A stretch of 64,000 bases of DNA from Streptomyces griseus subsp. griseus (GCF_000720255.1 NZ_JOJE01000041.1:1-64000), one strand, 5' to 3'; counted from the stretch's first letter, positions 41,250 to 49,421 are shown. Numbers and translations: made by a program. The notes: generated by a model from the sequence alone, not told the origin.

Positions 41250-42698
41250 TTGAGACGCAACGCCGTCCGGCTGCTCATGGCCGTCCTGGTGGCCGTCGCC
41301 GCCGCCCTCGTCGGCCCGGCCTCCCCCGCTCAGGCCGCCGTGCCCGACTCCCCCGCCGTGACCTACACCAACCCGATCGCCGAGAAGCGCGCCGATCCGC
41401 ACATCTTCAAGCACACCGACGGCTACTACTACTTCACCGCGACCGTCCCCGAGTACGACCGCATCGTGCTGCGCCGGGCCACGACCATCCAGGGCCTGTC
41501 GACGGCCCCGGAGGTCACCATCTGGACCAAGCACTCCAGCGGTGTGATGGGCGCCCACATCTGGGCACCGGAGATCCACTTCATCGACGGCAAGTGGTAC
41601 GTGTACTTCGCGGCCGGCGCCACCAACGACATCTGGGCGATCCGGATGTACGTCCTCGAGGGCACCGGCGCCAACCCGCTCACCGCGACCTGGACCGAGA
41701 AGGGCCAGATCAAGACGACGTGGGAGAGCTTCTCCCTGGACTCCACCACGTTCGTCGTGGGCGGTGTCCGCTACCTGGCCTGGGCACAGCGCAACCCGGC
41801 CGAGAACAACAACACGTCCCTGTTCATCGCGAAGATGGCCAACCCCTGGACGATCACCGGTACTCCGGCGGAGATCTCGCAGCCCACGCTGTCGTGGGAG
41901 ACGGTCGGCTACAAGGTCAACGAGGGCCCGGCGGTGATCCAGCACGGCGGCAAGGTCTTCATGACCTACTCGGCGAGCGCAACCGACGCCAACTACTGCC
42001 TGGGCATGCTGACCGCCTCGGCGAGCGCCGACCTGACCAACCCGGCGTCCTGGACGAAGGGTTCGCAGCCGGTGTTCAAGACCAGCGCCGCGACCTCGCA
42101 GTACGGTCCGGGCCACAACTCCTTCACCGTCTCCGAGGACGGAAAGTCGGACATCCTCGTCTACCACGACCGCAGCTACAAGGACATCACCGGCGACCCG
42201 CTCAACGACCCCAACCGCCGCACCCGCGTGCAGAAGGTGTACTGGAAGGCCGACGGCACGCCCGACTTCGGCATCCCGGTCGCCGACGGCGTCACCCCGC
42301 AGCGGTTCTCGTCGTACAACTTCGCCGACCGCTTCATCCGGCACTGGGAGTTCCGCGCCAAGATCGAGGCCAACGTCTCCCCGCTCGCGGACTCGCAGTT
42401 CCGGGTCGTGACCGGGCTGACCGGCAGCGGCACGGTGTCGCTGGAGTCGGCCAACTTCCCGGGCTACTTCCTGCGGAGCAAGAACGGCGAGGTGTGGGTG
42501 GAGAAGAACGACGGCACCGCGCAGTTCGCGTCCGACGCCACCTTCTACCGGCGTGCCGGTCTGGCCGACTCCGCCGGGGTCTCCTACGAGTCGTACGGCA
42601 CCGCCGGACGCTACATCCGCCACTACGACTACCTGCTGTACGTACAGACGCCGAGCACGACCCTCGACAAGGCGGACGCGACGTTCTACGCCCAGTGA
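41250..42698 (+). CDS. Secreted GH43 arabinofuranosidase with C-terminal CBM42 (AbfB)
   Basis: 482 residues: signal peptide (LMAVLVAVAAALVGPASPAQA), GH43 propeller with Asp in KRADPHIFKHTDG, Asp in SLDSTTFVV and Glu in VNEGPAVI, then an AbfB-type arabinofuranose-binding beta-trefoil (SYNFADRFIRHWEF, FPGYFLRSKNG, YIRHYDYLLYV). The pairing with CBM42 supports removal of arabinofuranosyl side chains from arabinoxylan. The TTG start at 41250 has a GGAGA ribosome-binding site. It sits downstream of the CBM13-bearing GH43 in one operon. Confidence 0.9.
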   Translation: MRRNAVRLLMAVLVAVAAALVGPASPAQAAVPDSPAVTYTNPIAEKRADPHIFKHTDGYYYFTATVPEYDRIVLRRATTIQGLSTAPEVTIWTKHSSGVMGAHIWAPEIHFIDGKWYVYFAAGATNDIWAIRMYVLEGTGANPLTATWTEKGQIKTTWESFSLDSTTFVVGGVRYLAWAQRNPAENNNTSLFIAKMANPWTITGTPAEISQPTLSWETVGYKVNEGPAVIQHGGKVFMTYSASATDANYCLGMLTASASADLTNPASWTKGSQPVFKTSAATSQYGPGHNSFTVSEDGKSDILVYHDRSYKDITGDPLNDPNRRTRVQKVYWKADGTPDFGIPVADGVTPQRFSSYNFADRFIRHWEFRAKIEANVSPLADSQFRVVTGLTGSGTVSLESANFPGYFLRSKNGEVWVEKNDGTAQFASDATFYRRAGLADSAGVSYESYGTAGRYIRHYDYLLYVQTPSTTLDKADATFYAQ

Positions 42699-42711
42699 CC
42701 CTCTGGTGAAA

Positions 42712-42742
42712 ACGGTGCCCCGGGGACGCCCCGGGGCACCGT
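42712..42742. terminator. Strong bidirectional terminator between GH43 and GT4 genes
   Basis: A perfect 14-bp stem (42712-42725 with 42729-42742) around a 3-nt ACG loop. Its last base is also part of the GT4 stop codon, so both convergent genes can use it. Confidence 0.85.
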
Positions 42743-43959
42743 CACGCCACCTGGGAGGGCGGCGCGTGGCCCACGGCGACCTGCCGGTAGACGTGTTCCA
42801 CGCCGTCCGCGACGCGCTGCCAGGTGTAGCGGGCGAGGACCCGCTCGCGCCCCGCCTCGCCGTAGCGGTGGCGCAGTTCGTCGTCGGCGAGCAGCACGCG
42901 GACGGCGGAGGCGATCGCCGGGATGTCGTCGGGCGGCACCAGCCGTCCCGTGCGCCGGTCGGCCACGGTGTCCCGGTGGCCGCCCACGTCGGTGGCGACG
43001 ACGGGCACCCCGCACGCCATCGCCTCCAACGGCACCATGCCGAAGGGCTCGTACGCCGGTGCGCACACGACCGCGTCGGCGCTGCCGATCAGCGCGGGCA
43101 TCCGGTCCGGCTCCACGGCGCCGAGCAGCCGCACCCGGTCGGCCACCCCCACCTGGTCGGCCAGCCGCAGCAGGTGTTCCGCCTCGGGGTCGGTCTCCAC
43201 CAGGTCGGCGGGCGGTCCCCCCGCGACGAGGAGTTCGGCGTCGGGGATCTCGGCGAGGGCGCGGACGGCACGGTCGTAGCCCTTGGGGCGCACCAGGCGG
43301 CCGCAGGCGAGCAGTCGGTGCCGCCGCTGCCGTTCCGGCACGCCGGGGTCATGCGCGCCGGGGTGGAAGCGGTCGATGTCCACTCCGCACGGCACGACGG
43401 ACACGTGCCGGGGCGGTACGCCCATGCCGGTCAGCTCGTACACCTCGTCGGTACTGGTCGCCAGGACCCGCCCGCAGCTGCGGCCCGACTCCCGCTCGGA
43501 GCCGACGCGTTCGTAAGGGCTGGTGTCCCGTCGGCCCTGGTGACGGCGTTCGACGGTGCCGAGGGAGTGGAAGGTCTGCACGACGGGGATGCCGTGCGGG
43601 TGCGCGCCGGTGCGCGCGGCCACGCCGGACATCCAGAAGTGGGCGTGCACGACGTCGGGCCGTTCGTGGTCCCAGGCGCGCGCGAGATGGGCGCCGAAGC
43701 CCGTCATGTACGGGTAGAGGTCGTCCCTGGGGAGGAGGTCGGGCGGCCCTGCCGGCACATGGTCCACGACGCCGCCGCCCGGCAGGGGCACCCGGTCGGG
43801 CAGGTCGGTGGAGTCGCGCCGGGTGTGGACGGTGACCTCGTGGCCGCGCCGCGTCAGTTCCTCGGTGAGGCGGGCGACGTACACGTTCTGGCCGCCGGCG
43901 TCGGTGCCTCCGGGTGCGGCGAGCGGACTCGCGTGCTCGGACACCATGGCGATCCTCAT
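42742..43959 (-). CDS. GT4-family glycosyltransferase
   Basis: 405 residues of the GT-B fold: GGTDAGGQNVYVARL in the N-terminal Rossmann domain, VVHAHFWMSG, VVQTFHSLG, VVPCGVDIDRFHPG, LLACGRLVRPKGYDRAV, and the E-x7-E nucleotide-sugar motif EPFGMVPLEAMACGVPVV. The start resembles sucrose-phosphate-synthase/MshA-like GT4 enzymes. It would transfer a sugar from a nucleotide donor in the cytosol. It is the last gene of the leftward cluster with the HAD phosphatase and GT2; the product is likely a cell-surface glycan (inference). Confidence 0.88.
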   Translation of the reverse strand: MRIAMVSEHASPLAAPGGTDAGGQNVYVARLTEELTRRGHEVTVHTRRDSTDLPDRVPLPGGGVVDHVPAGPPDLLPRDDLYPYMTGFGAHLARAWDHERPDVVHAHFWMSGVAARTGAHPHGIPVVQTFHSLGTVERRHQGRRDTSPYERVGSERESGRSCGRVLATSTDEVYELTGMGVPPRHVSVVPCGVDIDRFHPGAHDPGVPERQRRHRLLACGRLVRPKGYDRAVRALAEIPDAELLVAGGPPADLVETDPEAEHLLRLADQVGVADRVRLLGAVEPDRMPALIGSADAVVCAPAYEPFGMVPLEAMACGVPVVATDVGGHRDTVADRRTGRLVPPDDIPAIASAVRVLLADDELRHRYGEAGRERVLARYTWQRVADGVEHVYRQVAVGHAPPSQVA

Positions 43960-43987
43960 CGGGTCGACTCCTCGTGGTGGGTGGGGT

Positions 43988-44590
43988 TCACCGGCGCCTT
44001 CCGTCTTCCTGTTCGTGGTTGTACGCCGCCTCGAGGGGCCGCTCGTCGGCGATGACGTGCCCGCGCGGCGGCCCGGTCAGCAGCACCGCGCGGACGGCGG
44101 TCAGCAGGTCCGGCGCGACGTGCTCGGCGGCCGCCGTCTCCTCCGGTGGCGTGTGCGGTGTCGGTACGAGGACGCCGTGGGCGCCGGCCCGGCGGGCGGC
44201 CTCGACGTCGGAGACCCGGCCGCTGATGACGACGGTCCCCTCCGGCCCGGTGCACACCCGTCCGGCGGCCCACAGCAGCAGACCGGGCTCGGGGCTGCGG
44301 CAGTGGCAGCCGTCGTCGGGCCCGTGGGGGCAGACGCCCCGCACGTCGAAGGGGCCGAGGAGTTCGTCGACACGGGCGTCGACCCGGCGCACGTCGGCCT
44401 CGGTGAGGGTGCCGCGCGCGACGCCCGGCTGGTGGGTGAGGAACCCGGTGGCCAGGCCCTGGTGTCGCAGCAGTTCCAGGGCCTCGCGGGCACCGTCGGT
44501 GGGGCGGACGCGCTGGGGGTCGGCGTTGTCGGGGACGTCCTCGACCAGGGTGCCGTCGCGGTCGAACAGCACGGCTCGCACGCGGCTCAC
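43988..44590 (-). CDS. HAD-IIIA phosphatase, GmhB-like (heptose bisphosphate phosphatase type)
   Basis: 200 residues. HAD motif I FDRDGTLVED, motif II Thr in TGFLTHQPG and the Cys/His zinc loop CPHGPDDGCHCRSP, which matches the GmhB CxHxP...CxCRxP zinc knuckle, followed by GRVSDVEAARRAG (motif IV). Enzymes of this type dephosphorylate sugar bisphosphates during NDP-heptose synthesis. Motif II normally has S/T-N-Q and here reads T-H-Q, a departure. GTG at 44590 overlaps the GT2 stop (GTGA). An open frame extends far upstream but is a shadow. Confidence 0.83.
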   Translation of the reverse strand: MSRVRAVLFDRDGTLVEDVPDNADPQRVRPTDGAREALELLRHQGLATGFLTHQPGVARGTLTEADVRRVDARVDELLGPFDVRGVCPHGPDDGCHCRSPEPGLLLWAAGRVCTGPEGTVVISGRVSDVEAARRAGAHGVLVPTPHTPPEETAAAEHVAPDLLTAVRAVLLTGPPRGHVIADERPLEAAYNHEQEDGRRR

Positions 44591-45588
44591 GGCGTCACCT
44601 CCCGCCAGGGCGCACTCCCGCGGTGCCGCCACAGACCCCGCAGCCAGTGCCAGGTGGCCACGGGCGGGATGAGCACGCTGCTGGCGAGCATGGTGTCGAC
44701 CTCGTGGCGGGTGCGCGGGCCGGGCTCGATGCGTGCCCACGCGAGTTCGGCGGTCCCGGCGGCCCAGATCAGCCCGGCCGTGAAGGCCTCCCGGCGGCGC
44801 CCCGCCGCGGCGAGCGCGCAGGCCGCCGCGCCCGCGGCGGTGATGGCGAGGTGGCTGCGCAGCCGGCCGCGCGGGGCAAGGGCCCGGTGCCACCAGTCGG
44901 GTCCGTGCAGGCTCCGCATGAGCGCGTCGTCGACATTGCCGCGCTGGGCGCGCAGCGAGACCCATCGGCCGGTGGGCCGCACCGGGTGCAGGCTGGTGCG
45001 CCGGCCCTGCCGGATCCGCCAGCCGGCGTCGAGGACGCGCAGCGCGAGGTCGGCGTCCTCGCGGTAGGCGCGCCGGAAACGTTCGTCGAAGCCGCCGACC
45101 TGTTTGAGTGCCTCGGTGCGGTACGCCATGTCGGCGGTGATCCAGCGGGCCCGTGCGAGTCCCGCGGTGCCGCGTTCCCAGTCGGTGGGCCGGCGCTCGT
45201 CGGGCAGCGGTACCGCGAGCACACCCTGGACGCCCGCGGTGTCGGGGGACGCCTCGGTGAGGTCGTGGGCGAGTTGGTCGCACCAGTGCGGGCCGCACTG
45301 CACGTCGTCGTCGAGGAACACGATCCACGGCGAGGTGGCCGCGCGCAGGCCTGTGTTGCGGGCCGCGGCGGGACCGCGGCCGTCGCTGTGCAGCACGGTG
45401 GTGCGTGCGCGCAGGTCGCCGAGGACGCTCAACGGGTGCTCCAGCGGGCCCGGTTCGGGGTCGGGCCGGTCGTCGACGAGGATGATCTCCTCGGGGCGCG
45501 GGCCGGTCGCCGCGGCCAGCGCGGCGAGGCAGTCGGCGAGCGTGTCGCGCGCGAGGGTGGGGATGACCACGGAGTAGGCCCTGTTCAT
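44587..45588 (-). CDS. GT2-family glycosyltransferase
   Basis: 333 residues of the GT-A fold: SVVIPTLARDTLADCLAAL, IILVDDRPDP, GRGPAAARNTGLRAA, the DxD-type IVFLDDDVQCGP, and GGFDERFRRAYREDADLALR, followed by a C-terminal part with one or two hydrophobic stretches. It would add a sugar to a surface glycan or lipid carrier. Its ATG overlaps the stop of the truncated carbamoyltransferase gene (ATGA, 45585-45588) and its stop overlaps the HAD phosphatase start, so the three are translationally chained. Confidence 0.87.
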   Translation of the reverse strand: MNRAYSVVIPTLARDTLADCLAALAAATGPRPEEIILVDDRPDPEPGPLEHPLSVLGDLRARTTVLHSDGRGPAAARNTGLRAATSPWIVFLDDDVQCGPHWCDQLAHDLTEASPDTAGVQGVLAVPLPDERRPTDWERGTAGLARARWITADMAYRTEALKQVGGFDERFRRAYREDADLALRVLDAGWRIRQGRRTSLHPVRPTGRWVSLRAQRGNVDDALMRSLHGPDWWHRALAPRGRLRSHLAITAAGAAACALAAAGRRREAFTAGLIWAAGTAELAWARIEPGPRTRHEVDTMLASSVLIPPVATWHWLRGLWRHRGSAPWREVTP

Positions 45589-46115
45589 GCGTACGCCCTT
45601 CCCCTGCGCACCGCGTACGGTCCGATGGCGAGCAGGTCCACGGGCGCGGAGGCGAAGAACTCGAGGGCGTCGCGCGGATCGTCGGCCATGGGCCGTCCGG
45701 CGGTGTCGAGGCTGGTGTTGACGACGACGGGCAGTCCGGTGCGCCGTTCGAAGGCGGCCGGCATCCGGGCCACGAGGGGTTCCTGCCGTTCCTCGACGGT
45801 CTGGACGCGGGCGGTGCCGTCCACGTGCACGACGGCGGGGATGCGCTCGCGCCGCGGGCTGGGCAGTGGTCCGGCGAAGAGTTCGGGGGCGCCGCTCGTG
45901 TACTCCTGGCACAGCGGGTCCCAGGGGTCGTGCAGGCCCGGCTCGTGGGCGGGCCGGGCGCGAGCCGGGTCGAAGGAGTACGTCCAGGGCAGGAGGCGCT
46001 TGCCGTACTTGCGGCGGTTGAAGCGTTCCTCCTCGGCGGCCGCCGTGACGCGCCCGTCGACGACGAGGGCGGCGGCCGGGTCGTGGAACAGGGCGTTGAT
46101 GCCGAGGATGCGCAT
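45585..46115 (-). pseudogene. Carbamoyltransferase remnant with internal in-frame deletions
   Basis: 176 residues instead of roughly 540-600. The start MRILGINALFHDPAAALVV ... AAAEEERFNRRKYGKR is the N-terminus of NodU/TobZ-type carbamoyltransferases. It then jumps to a SYDPALARP-like segment (YSFDPARARPAHEPGLHDPW), and then to the C-terminal block IPAVVHVDGTARVQTV ... VVVNTSLDTAGRPM. The Kae1-like His-rich catalytic region and most of the YrdC-like domain are missing, so O-carbamoylation activity is not expected. The frame is intact, codon use is normal, no ribosome-binding site is obvious, and the stop remains coupled to the GT2 start. It could be a functional remnant; I call it degenerate. 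Confidence 0.75.
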
Positions 46116-46190
46116 GGTGACGCGGGTGCCGCGCGGCGGGCTGTCTCAAACGCTCGGACACGACGTGGTGGCAAGCTGGGACAAAAAGCA

Positions 46191-46224
46191 ACTATATACT
46201 CAATATATACTCACTGTGTATAGT
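46191..46224. promoter_or_regulatory. A+T-rich operator/promoter of the deacetylase gene
   Basis: ACTATATAC (46191-46199) and GTGTATAGT (46216-46224) are inverted repeats matching 8 of 9, flanking direct repeats of ATATACTCA. This is the most A+T-rich stretch in the region and ends 6 bp before the start codon. TATACT hexamers inside could serve as -10 elements, so a repressor bound here would block transcription. Confidence 0.55.
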
Positions 46225-46230
46225 CCGGGC

Positions 46231-47010
46231 ATGCCTTCTCCGACCAAGAAGACGAAGAACACGGGGACCTCGTTCCGTATCGCCGCGAAGATCTGCGGGG
46301 CCGTCGGCCTGGCCCTGGCGCTCACCGGCTGCGCGGGCGTGGACACCACCGCGCCGAGCGCCGCCCGCGCCGCGACCGCCCAGGCCCGTTTCGGGACCGT
46401 CGACTGCCGCCAGGCCAAGTGCATCGCGCTGACCTTCGACGCCGGGCCGAGCGAACACTCCGCCCGCCTGCTGGACATCCTGAAGGAGAGACAGGTCCCG
46501 GCGACCTTCTTCCTGCTGGGCAAACGCCACATGGTGAAGTACCCGGAGCTCGTCAGACGCATGGCCGACGAGGGCCACGAGGTCGCCAGCCACACCTGGG
46601 ACCACAAGATCCTCACGCACCTGAAGCCCGAGGAGATACGCGAGGAACTGGAACGCCCCAACGCGGAGATACAGCGCCTCACCGGCCGCCGCCCCACCCT
46701 GATGCGCCCGCCGCAGGGCCGCACCAACGACACCGTGCACGAGATATGCCGCGAGCTGGGCCTCTCGGAGGTCCTGTGGAGCGTGACCGCCAAGGACTAC
46801 ACCACGACCGACTCCGCCCTGATCCAGAAGCGCGTCCTCGCGCACGCCACCCGGGACGGGATCATCCTGCTGCACGACATCTACGACGGAACCGTGCCGG
46901 CGGTGCCCGGGATCATCGACGCGCTGAAGGAACGCGGGTACGTGTTCGTGACCGTCCCGCAGCTGCTGGCGCCCGGCAGGGCGGAGCCGGGGAAGGTGTA
47001 CCGGCCCTGA
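46231..47010 (+). CDS. Polysaccharide deacetylase-like lipoprotein (NodB homology, CE4)
   Basis: 259 residues with a lipoprotein signal (lipobox ALTGC) and a NodB domain. Motif 1 is LTFDAGPS where active CE4 enzymes usually have TFDDGP: the catalytic-base Asp is kept but the second Asp, a metal ligand, is Ala. Motif 2 SHTWDH keeps both His ligands, motif 3 is RPPQG (usually RPPYG), and motif 5 IILLHDI keeps the His. It would deacetylate peptidoglycan or another aminosugar polymer at the cell surface if metal binding survives. No SD is apparent; the operator-like region ends just before the ATG. It is divergent from the carbamoyltransferase remnant. Confidence 0.85.
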   Translation: MPSPTKKTKNTGTSFRIAAKICGAVGLALALTGCAGVDTTAPSAARAATAQARFGTVDCRQAKCIALTFDAGPSEHSARLLDILKERQVPATFFLLGKRHMVKYPELVRRMADEGHEVASHTWDHKILTHLKPEEIREELERPNAEIQRLTGRRPTLMRPPQGRTNDTVHEICRELGLSEVLWSVTAKDYTTTDSALIQKRVLAHATRDGIILLHDIYDGTVPAVPGIIDALKERGYVFVTVPQLLAPGRAEPGKVYRP

Positions 47011-47064
47011 CGTACGGGGCGTGACGTACGCGCCGTGACGTACCGGGCTCGATGTACCGGGCCG
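47008..47064 (+). repeat. Short tandem repeats at the end of the deacetylase gene
   Basis: TGACGTACGGGGCG (47008-47021) and TGACGTACGCGCCG (47022-47035) are 14-bp tandem copies, followed by a diverged TGACGTACCGGGC and TGTACCGGGC. The first copy includes the deacetylase stop codon. Confidence 0.55.
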
Positions 47065-47078
47065 CCTAGAATTCACAT

Positions 47079-47519
47079 GTGGTCACCTTCCTCCTGGAAC
47101 GCACGGCACCGCTCCCGCTCGACGAGGCCTGGCGCAGGCTCACGGAGTGGCCCCGGCACGGCGACGTGGTCCCGCTGACCCGCGTCACCGTGGTGACTCC
47201 CCCGCCGACGGCCGCGGGCACGGTGGTCGTGGCCCGCTCCAGCCTCGGCCCGCTCTCCTTCGACGACCGGATGGAGGTCACCGTGTGGGACCCGCCGGCC
47301 GACGGCGGGCCAGGGCGCTGCCGGCTGGAGAAGCGGGGCCGTGTCGTCCTGGGCTGGGCCGAGATCGAGGTCCGTCCCGGCCCGGGCGGCCGGACGCGCG
47401 TGGTGTGGCGCGAGGAGATCGGTGTCCGCTTCCTGCCCGCCCCCTTCGACCCGGCCCTGCGGACGGCGGCGCGCTCGGTGTTCGGACGGGCGGTCGACTC
47501 GCTCCTCCGGCGCCCCTGA
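47079..47519 (+). CDS. SRPBCC (START-like) family protein
   Basis: 146 residues of the helix-grip SRPBCC fold: FLLERTAPLPLDEAWRRLTEW, followed by beta strands with VVARSSLGPLSFDDRMEV and GGRTRVVWREEIGVRF, and a C-terminal helix. These proteins bind hydrophobic ligands or act as cyclases/aromatases; the ligand is unknown here. TAGAAT at 47067-47072 ends 6 nt before the GTG and no SD is present, so the message is probably leaderless. Its stop overlaps the methyltransferase start (TGATG). Confidence 0.78.
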   Translation: MVTFLLERTAPLPLDEAWRRLTEWPRHGDVVPLTRVTVVTPPPTAAGTVVVARSSLGPLSFDDRMEVTVWDPPADGGPGRCRLEKRGRVVLGWAEIEVRPGPGGRTRVVWREEIGVRFLPAPFDPALRTAARSVFGRAVDSLLRRP

Positions 47520-48235
47520 TGCCCGTCGAACGGGTCCACTGGGAGGACCACTTCGCCGCCGGACACGGTTTTCTGACCGCGGACGACCACGAACTCCGCC
47601 TGCTCGCCGAGGCGGTGGGCCCACCCGCCCCGCACGCCCGCGCCCTGGACATCGGCTGCGGCCTGGGCGCGTACGCGGCCGCCCTGGCCCGTCTCGGCTA
47701 CGACGCCCTCGCCGTCGACTGGGCCGACGCCGCGGTGGCCGCGACCCGCGACCGTTACGCCGGCCTCCAGCCCCGACTGCGCGCCCGCCGACTGGACTTC
47801 ACCGACGACACCGAAGTGGAGTCCCTCCCCGCGCACTCCTTCCACCTCGTCACCATGCGTCTCGTCCTCGCCTTCCTCCCCGACAAGGCGGCGATCGCGG
47901 ACCGCGTCCGCCGCCTGCTCACCCCGGACGGCGTGTGGCTCGTGACCTCCTCCCTCACCGGCCGGCTCCCCGAGGAACGCCGCCACATCGGCCTCACCCC
48001 GTCCGACGTGGCCGCCCTGACGGACGGCTGGGAACGGGGCCACTGGTACGACCTGGAACCGGGCGGCCTGCGCTGCTTCGTGCTGCGCGGACCAGACCAC
48101 GGCCCGCCCCCGGTACGGGCGTTGGGAGGATCGTGCGAGAGTGGGCGCCGTGACGGCAGTCGAGAGCACGACCGTGGACGAGGCCGAGACGCTGGCGGAG
48201 GACGGGCTGCGGTGGTTGCTCGCGGCGGCGCGTGA
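47519..48235 (+). CDS. Class I SAM-dependent methyltransferase
   Basis: About 238 residues with a methyltransferase core: motif I ALDIGCGLGAYAAALARLGY, acidic residue at ALAVDWADAA, motif post-II LDFTDDTEVESL, and FHLVTMRLVLAFLPDKAAI. The start WEDHFAAGHGFLTADDHEL resembles small-molecule methyltransferases. The last 35 residues (from GGSCESGRRD on) are Gly/Arg-rich, lie outside the fold and overlap the LanC-like gene by 95 nt, so the end may have been extended by loss of an earlier stop. It is coupled to the SRPBCC gene by TGATG. Confidence 0.83.
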   Translation: MPVERVHWEDHFAAGHGFLTADDHELRLLAEAVGPPAPHARALDIGCGLGAYAAALARLGYDALAVDWADAAVAATRDRYAGLQPRLRARRLDFTDDTEVESLPAHSFHLVTMRLVLAFLPDKAAIADRVRRLLTPDGVWLVTSSLTGRLPEERRHIGLTPSDVAALTDGWERGHWYDLEPGGLRCFVLRGPDHGPPPVRALGGSCESGRRDGSREHDRGRGRDAGGGRAAVVARGGA

Positions 48236-49421
48236 GACCGAGGGCGGCGGCCTCGCCTGGCCGGCCGACCCCTCGGACGACGAGCTCGAACCGACGCTCT
48301 ACGGCGGTACGGCCGGGATCGTCCCGACGCTCCTGGAGGCGCGCCGGCACTTCGGGGACGACTCCTACGGCGACACCGCCCTGTGCGCCGCCCGCGCCCT
48401 GGAGACTTTCGTCGAAGGCCTCGACGACGACTCCCTGTACTTCGGCCGCACCGGAGTGGCCCTCGCGCTGCGGGCCGTGCACGACGAACTCGGCGACCGC
48501 GCCGCCGGTGCCGCGGCCGACCACGCCCTGCGGCTGATCCGGTCACGGTTCGACGGAACACGCTGGGGCCCGCTGTTCGAGCTGATGGGCGGCAACGCGG
48601 GCATCGCCCTCGGCGCGCTGGCGGTCGGTGACCCCGAGCTCGCCGTCCTCGCACTGGAGCCATACCTGCGTACGGCGGAGAAGACCCCGGCGGGCGTCAC
48701 CTGGGCCCACCGCCCCGACACCGAGTCACGCCTGTACCACATCTCGCACGGCGCGCTCGGCATCGTGTACGCGCTGGCCCACGTGGGCCGGGCGACCGGC
48801 CGCGCGGATCTCGTCGAGCTCGCCCTGGCCGGCGCGGCGAACGTCGTGGCCCACGACGAGGCCGGCCCGGACGGCTTCCTGGTCCCCCACTCCGACCCGC
48901 AGTACCGCCCCGACCGGATCGAACGCCACAGCTACGGCTGGTGCCACGGCCCGGCCGGAGACGCCCAGGTCTTCCGGCTGCTGCGGGACGTCTCGCGGGA
49001 GACCGCCCCCGCCTGGTCGGCCCTCGCCGACCGCTGCTGGCACACCGTGACCCACTCCGGTCTGCCCCGCCGGCTGCGCCCCGGCTTCTGGGACAACAAC
49101 GGCCGCTGCTGCGGCACGGCGGGCGTCCTCGCGCTGGCCTGCGACCGCATCGCCGAACAGGACGACGCCCCCGGCTTCGCCCACACCCTCGTCACCGACC
49201 TCGCCTCCCGGGCCCTGCGGGACGCCGACGGCGCCCGCTGGTCCAACGTCGAACACCGCGCCACCCCGAGCGACCTCGAACCCCGTACCGGCTGGGCGAT
49301 GGGCAACGCGGGCATCGTCCGCGAACTGCTCCGCTTCGTACGGCTGAGCCGCGGCGGCGACCCGGCGTACGCGTTCCCGTGGCCGGATCAGCCGCCGGTC
49401 GCTCACCGCGCCGGCAGGTAG
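48141..49421 (+). CDS. LanC-like (lanthionine synthetase C family) protein with Cys-Cys-Cys zinc site
   Basis: 426 residues of alpha/alpha-toroid LanC type. Conserved blocks: YGGTAGIVPTLLEA, GRTGVALALRAV, GGNAGIALGALA, the catalytic-His region YHISHGALGIVYAL (His203, NisC His212 equivalent), GWCHGPAG (Cys268) and GRCCGTAGVL (Cys323, Cys324). In LanC enzymes the last pair is usually Cys-His (CHG); here it is CCG, as in ProcM-type enzymes. It could form thioether rings or modify a small thiol adduct. No LanB, LanM or precursor peptide is visible. GGGAGG precedes the GTG at 48141. It overlaps the methyltransferase and, convergently, the hydrolase gene. Confidence 0.83.
   Translation: MGAVTAVESTTVDEAETLAEDGLRWLLAAARETEGGGLAWPADPSDDELEPTLYGGTAGIVPTLLEARRHFGDDSYGDTALCAARALETFVEGLDDDSLYFGRTGVALALRAVHDELGDRAAGAAADHALRLIRSRFDGTRWGPLFELMGGNAGIALGALAVGDPELAVLALEPYLRTAEKTPAGVTWAHRPDTESRLYHISHGALGIVYALAHVGRATGRADLVELALAGAANVVAHDEAGPDGFLVPHSDPQYRPDRIERHSYGWCHGPAGDAQVFRLLRDVSRETAPAWSALADRCWHTVTHSGLPRRLRPGFWDNNGRCCGTAGVLALACDRIAEQDDAPGFAHTLVTDLASRALRDADGARWSNVEHRATPSDLEPRTGWAMGNAGIVRELLRFVRLSRGGDPAYAFPWPDQPPVAHRAGR

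Noticed and set aside
47079..49421. A complete lanthipeptide biosynthetic cluster
   Set aside because: No LanB, LanM, kinase/lyase, protease-transporter or Cys/Ser/Thr-rich precursor peptide is seen on either side.
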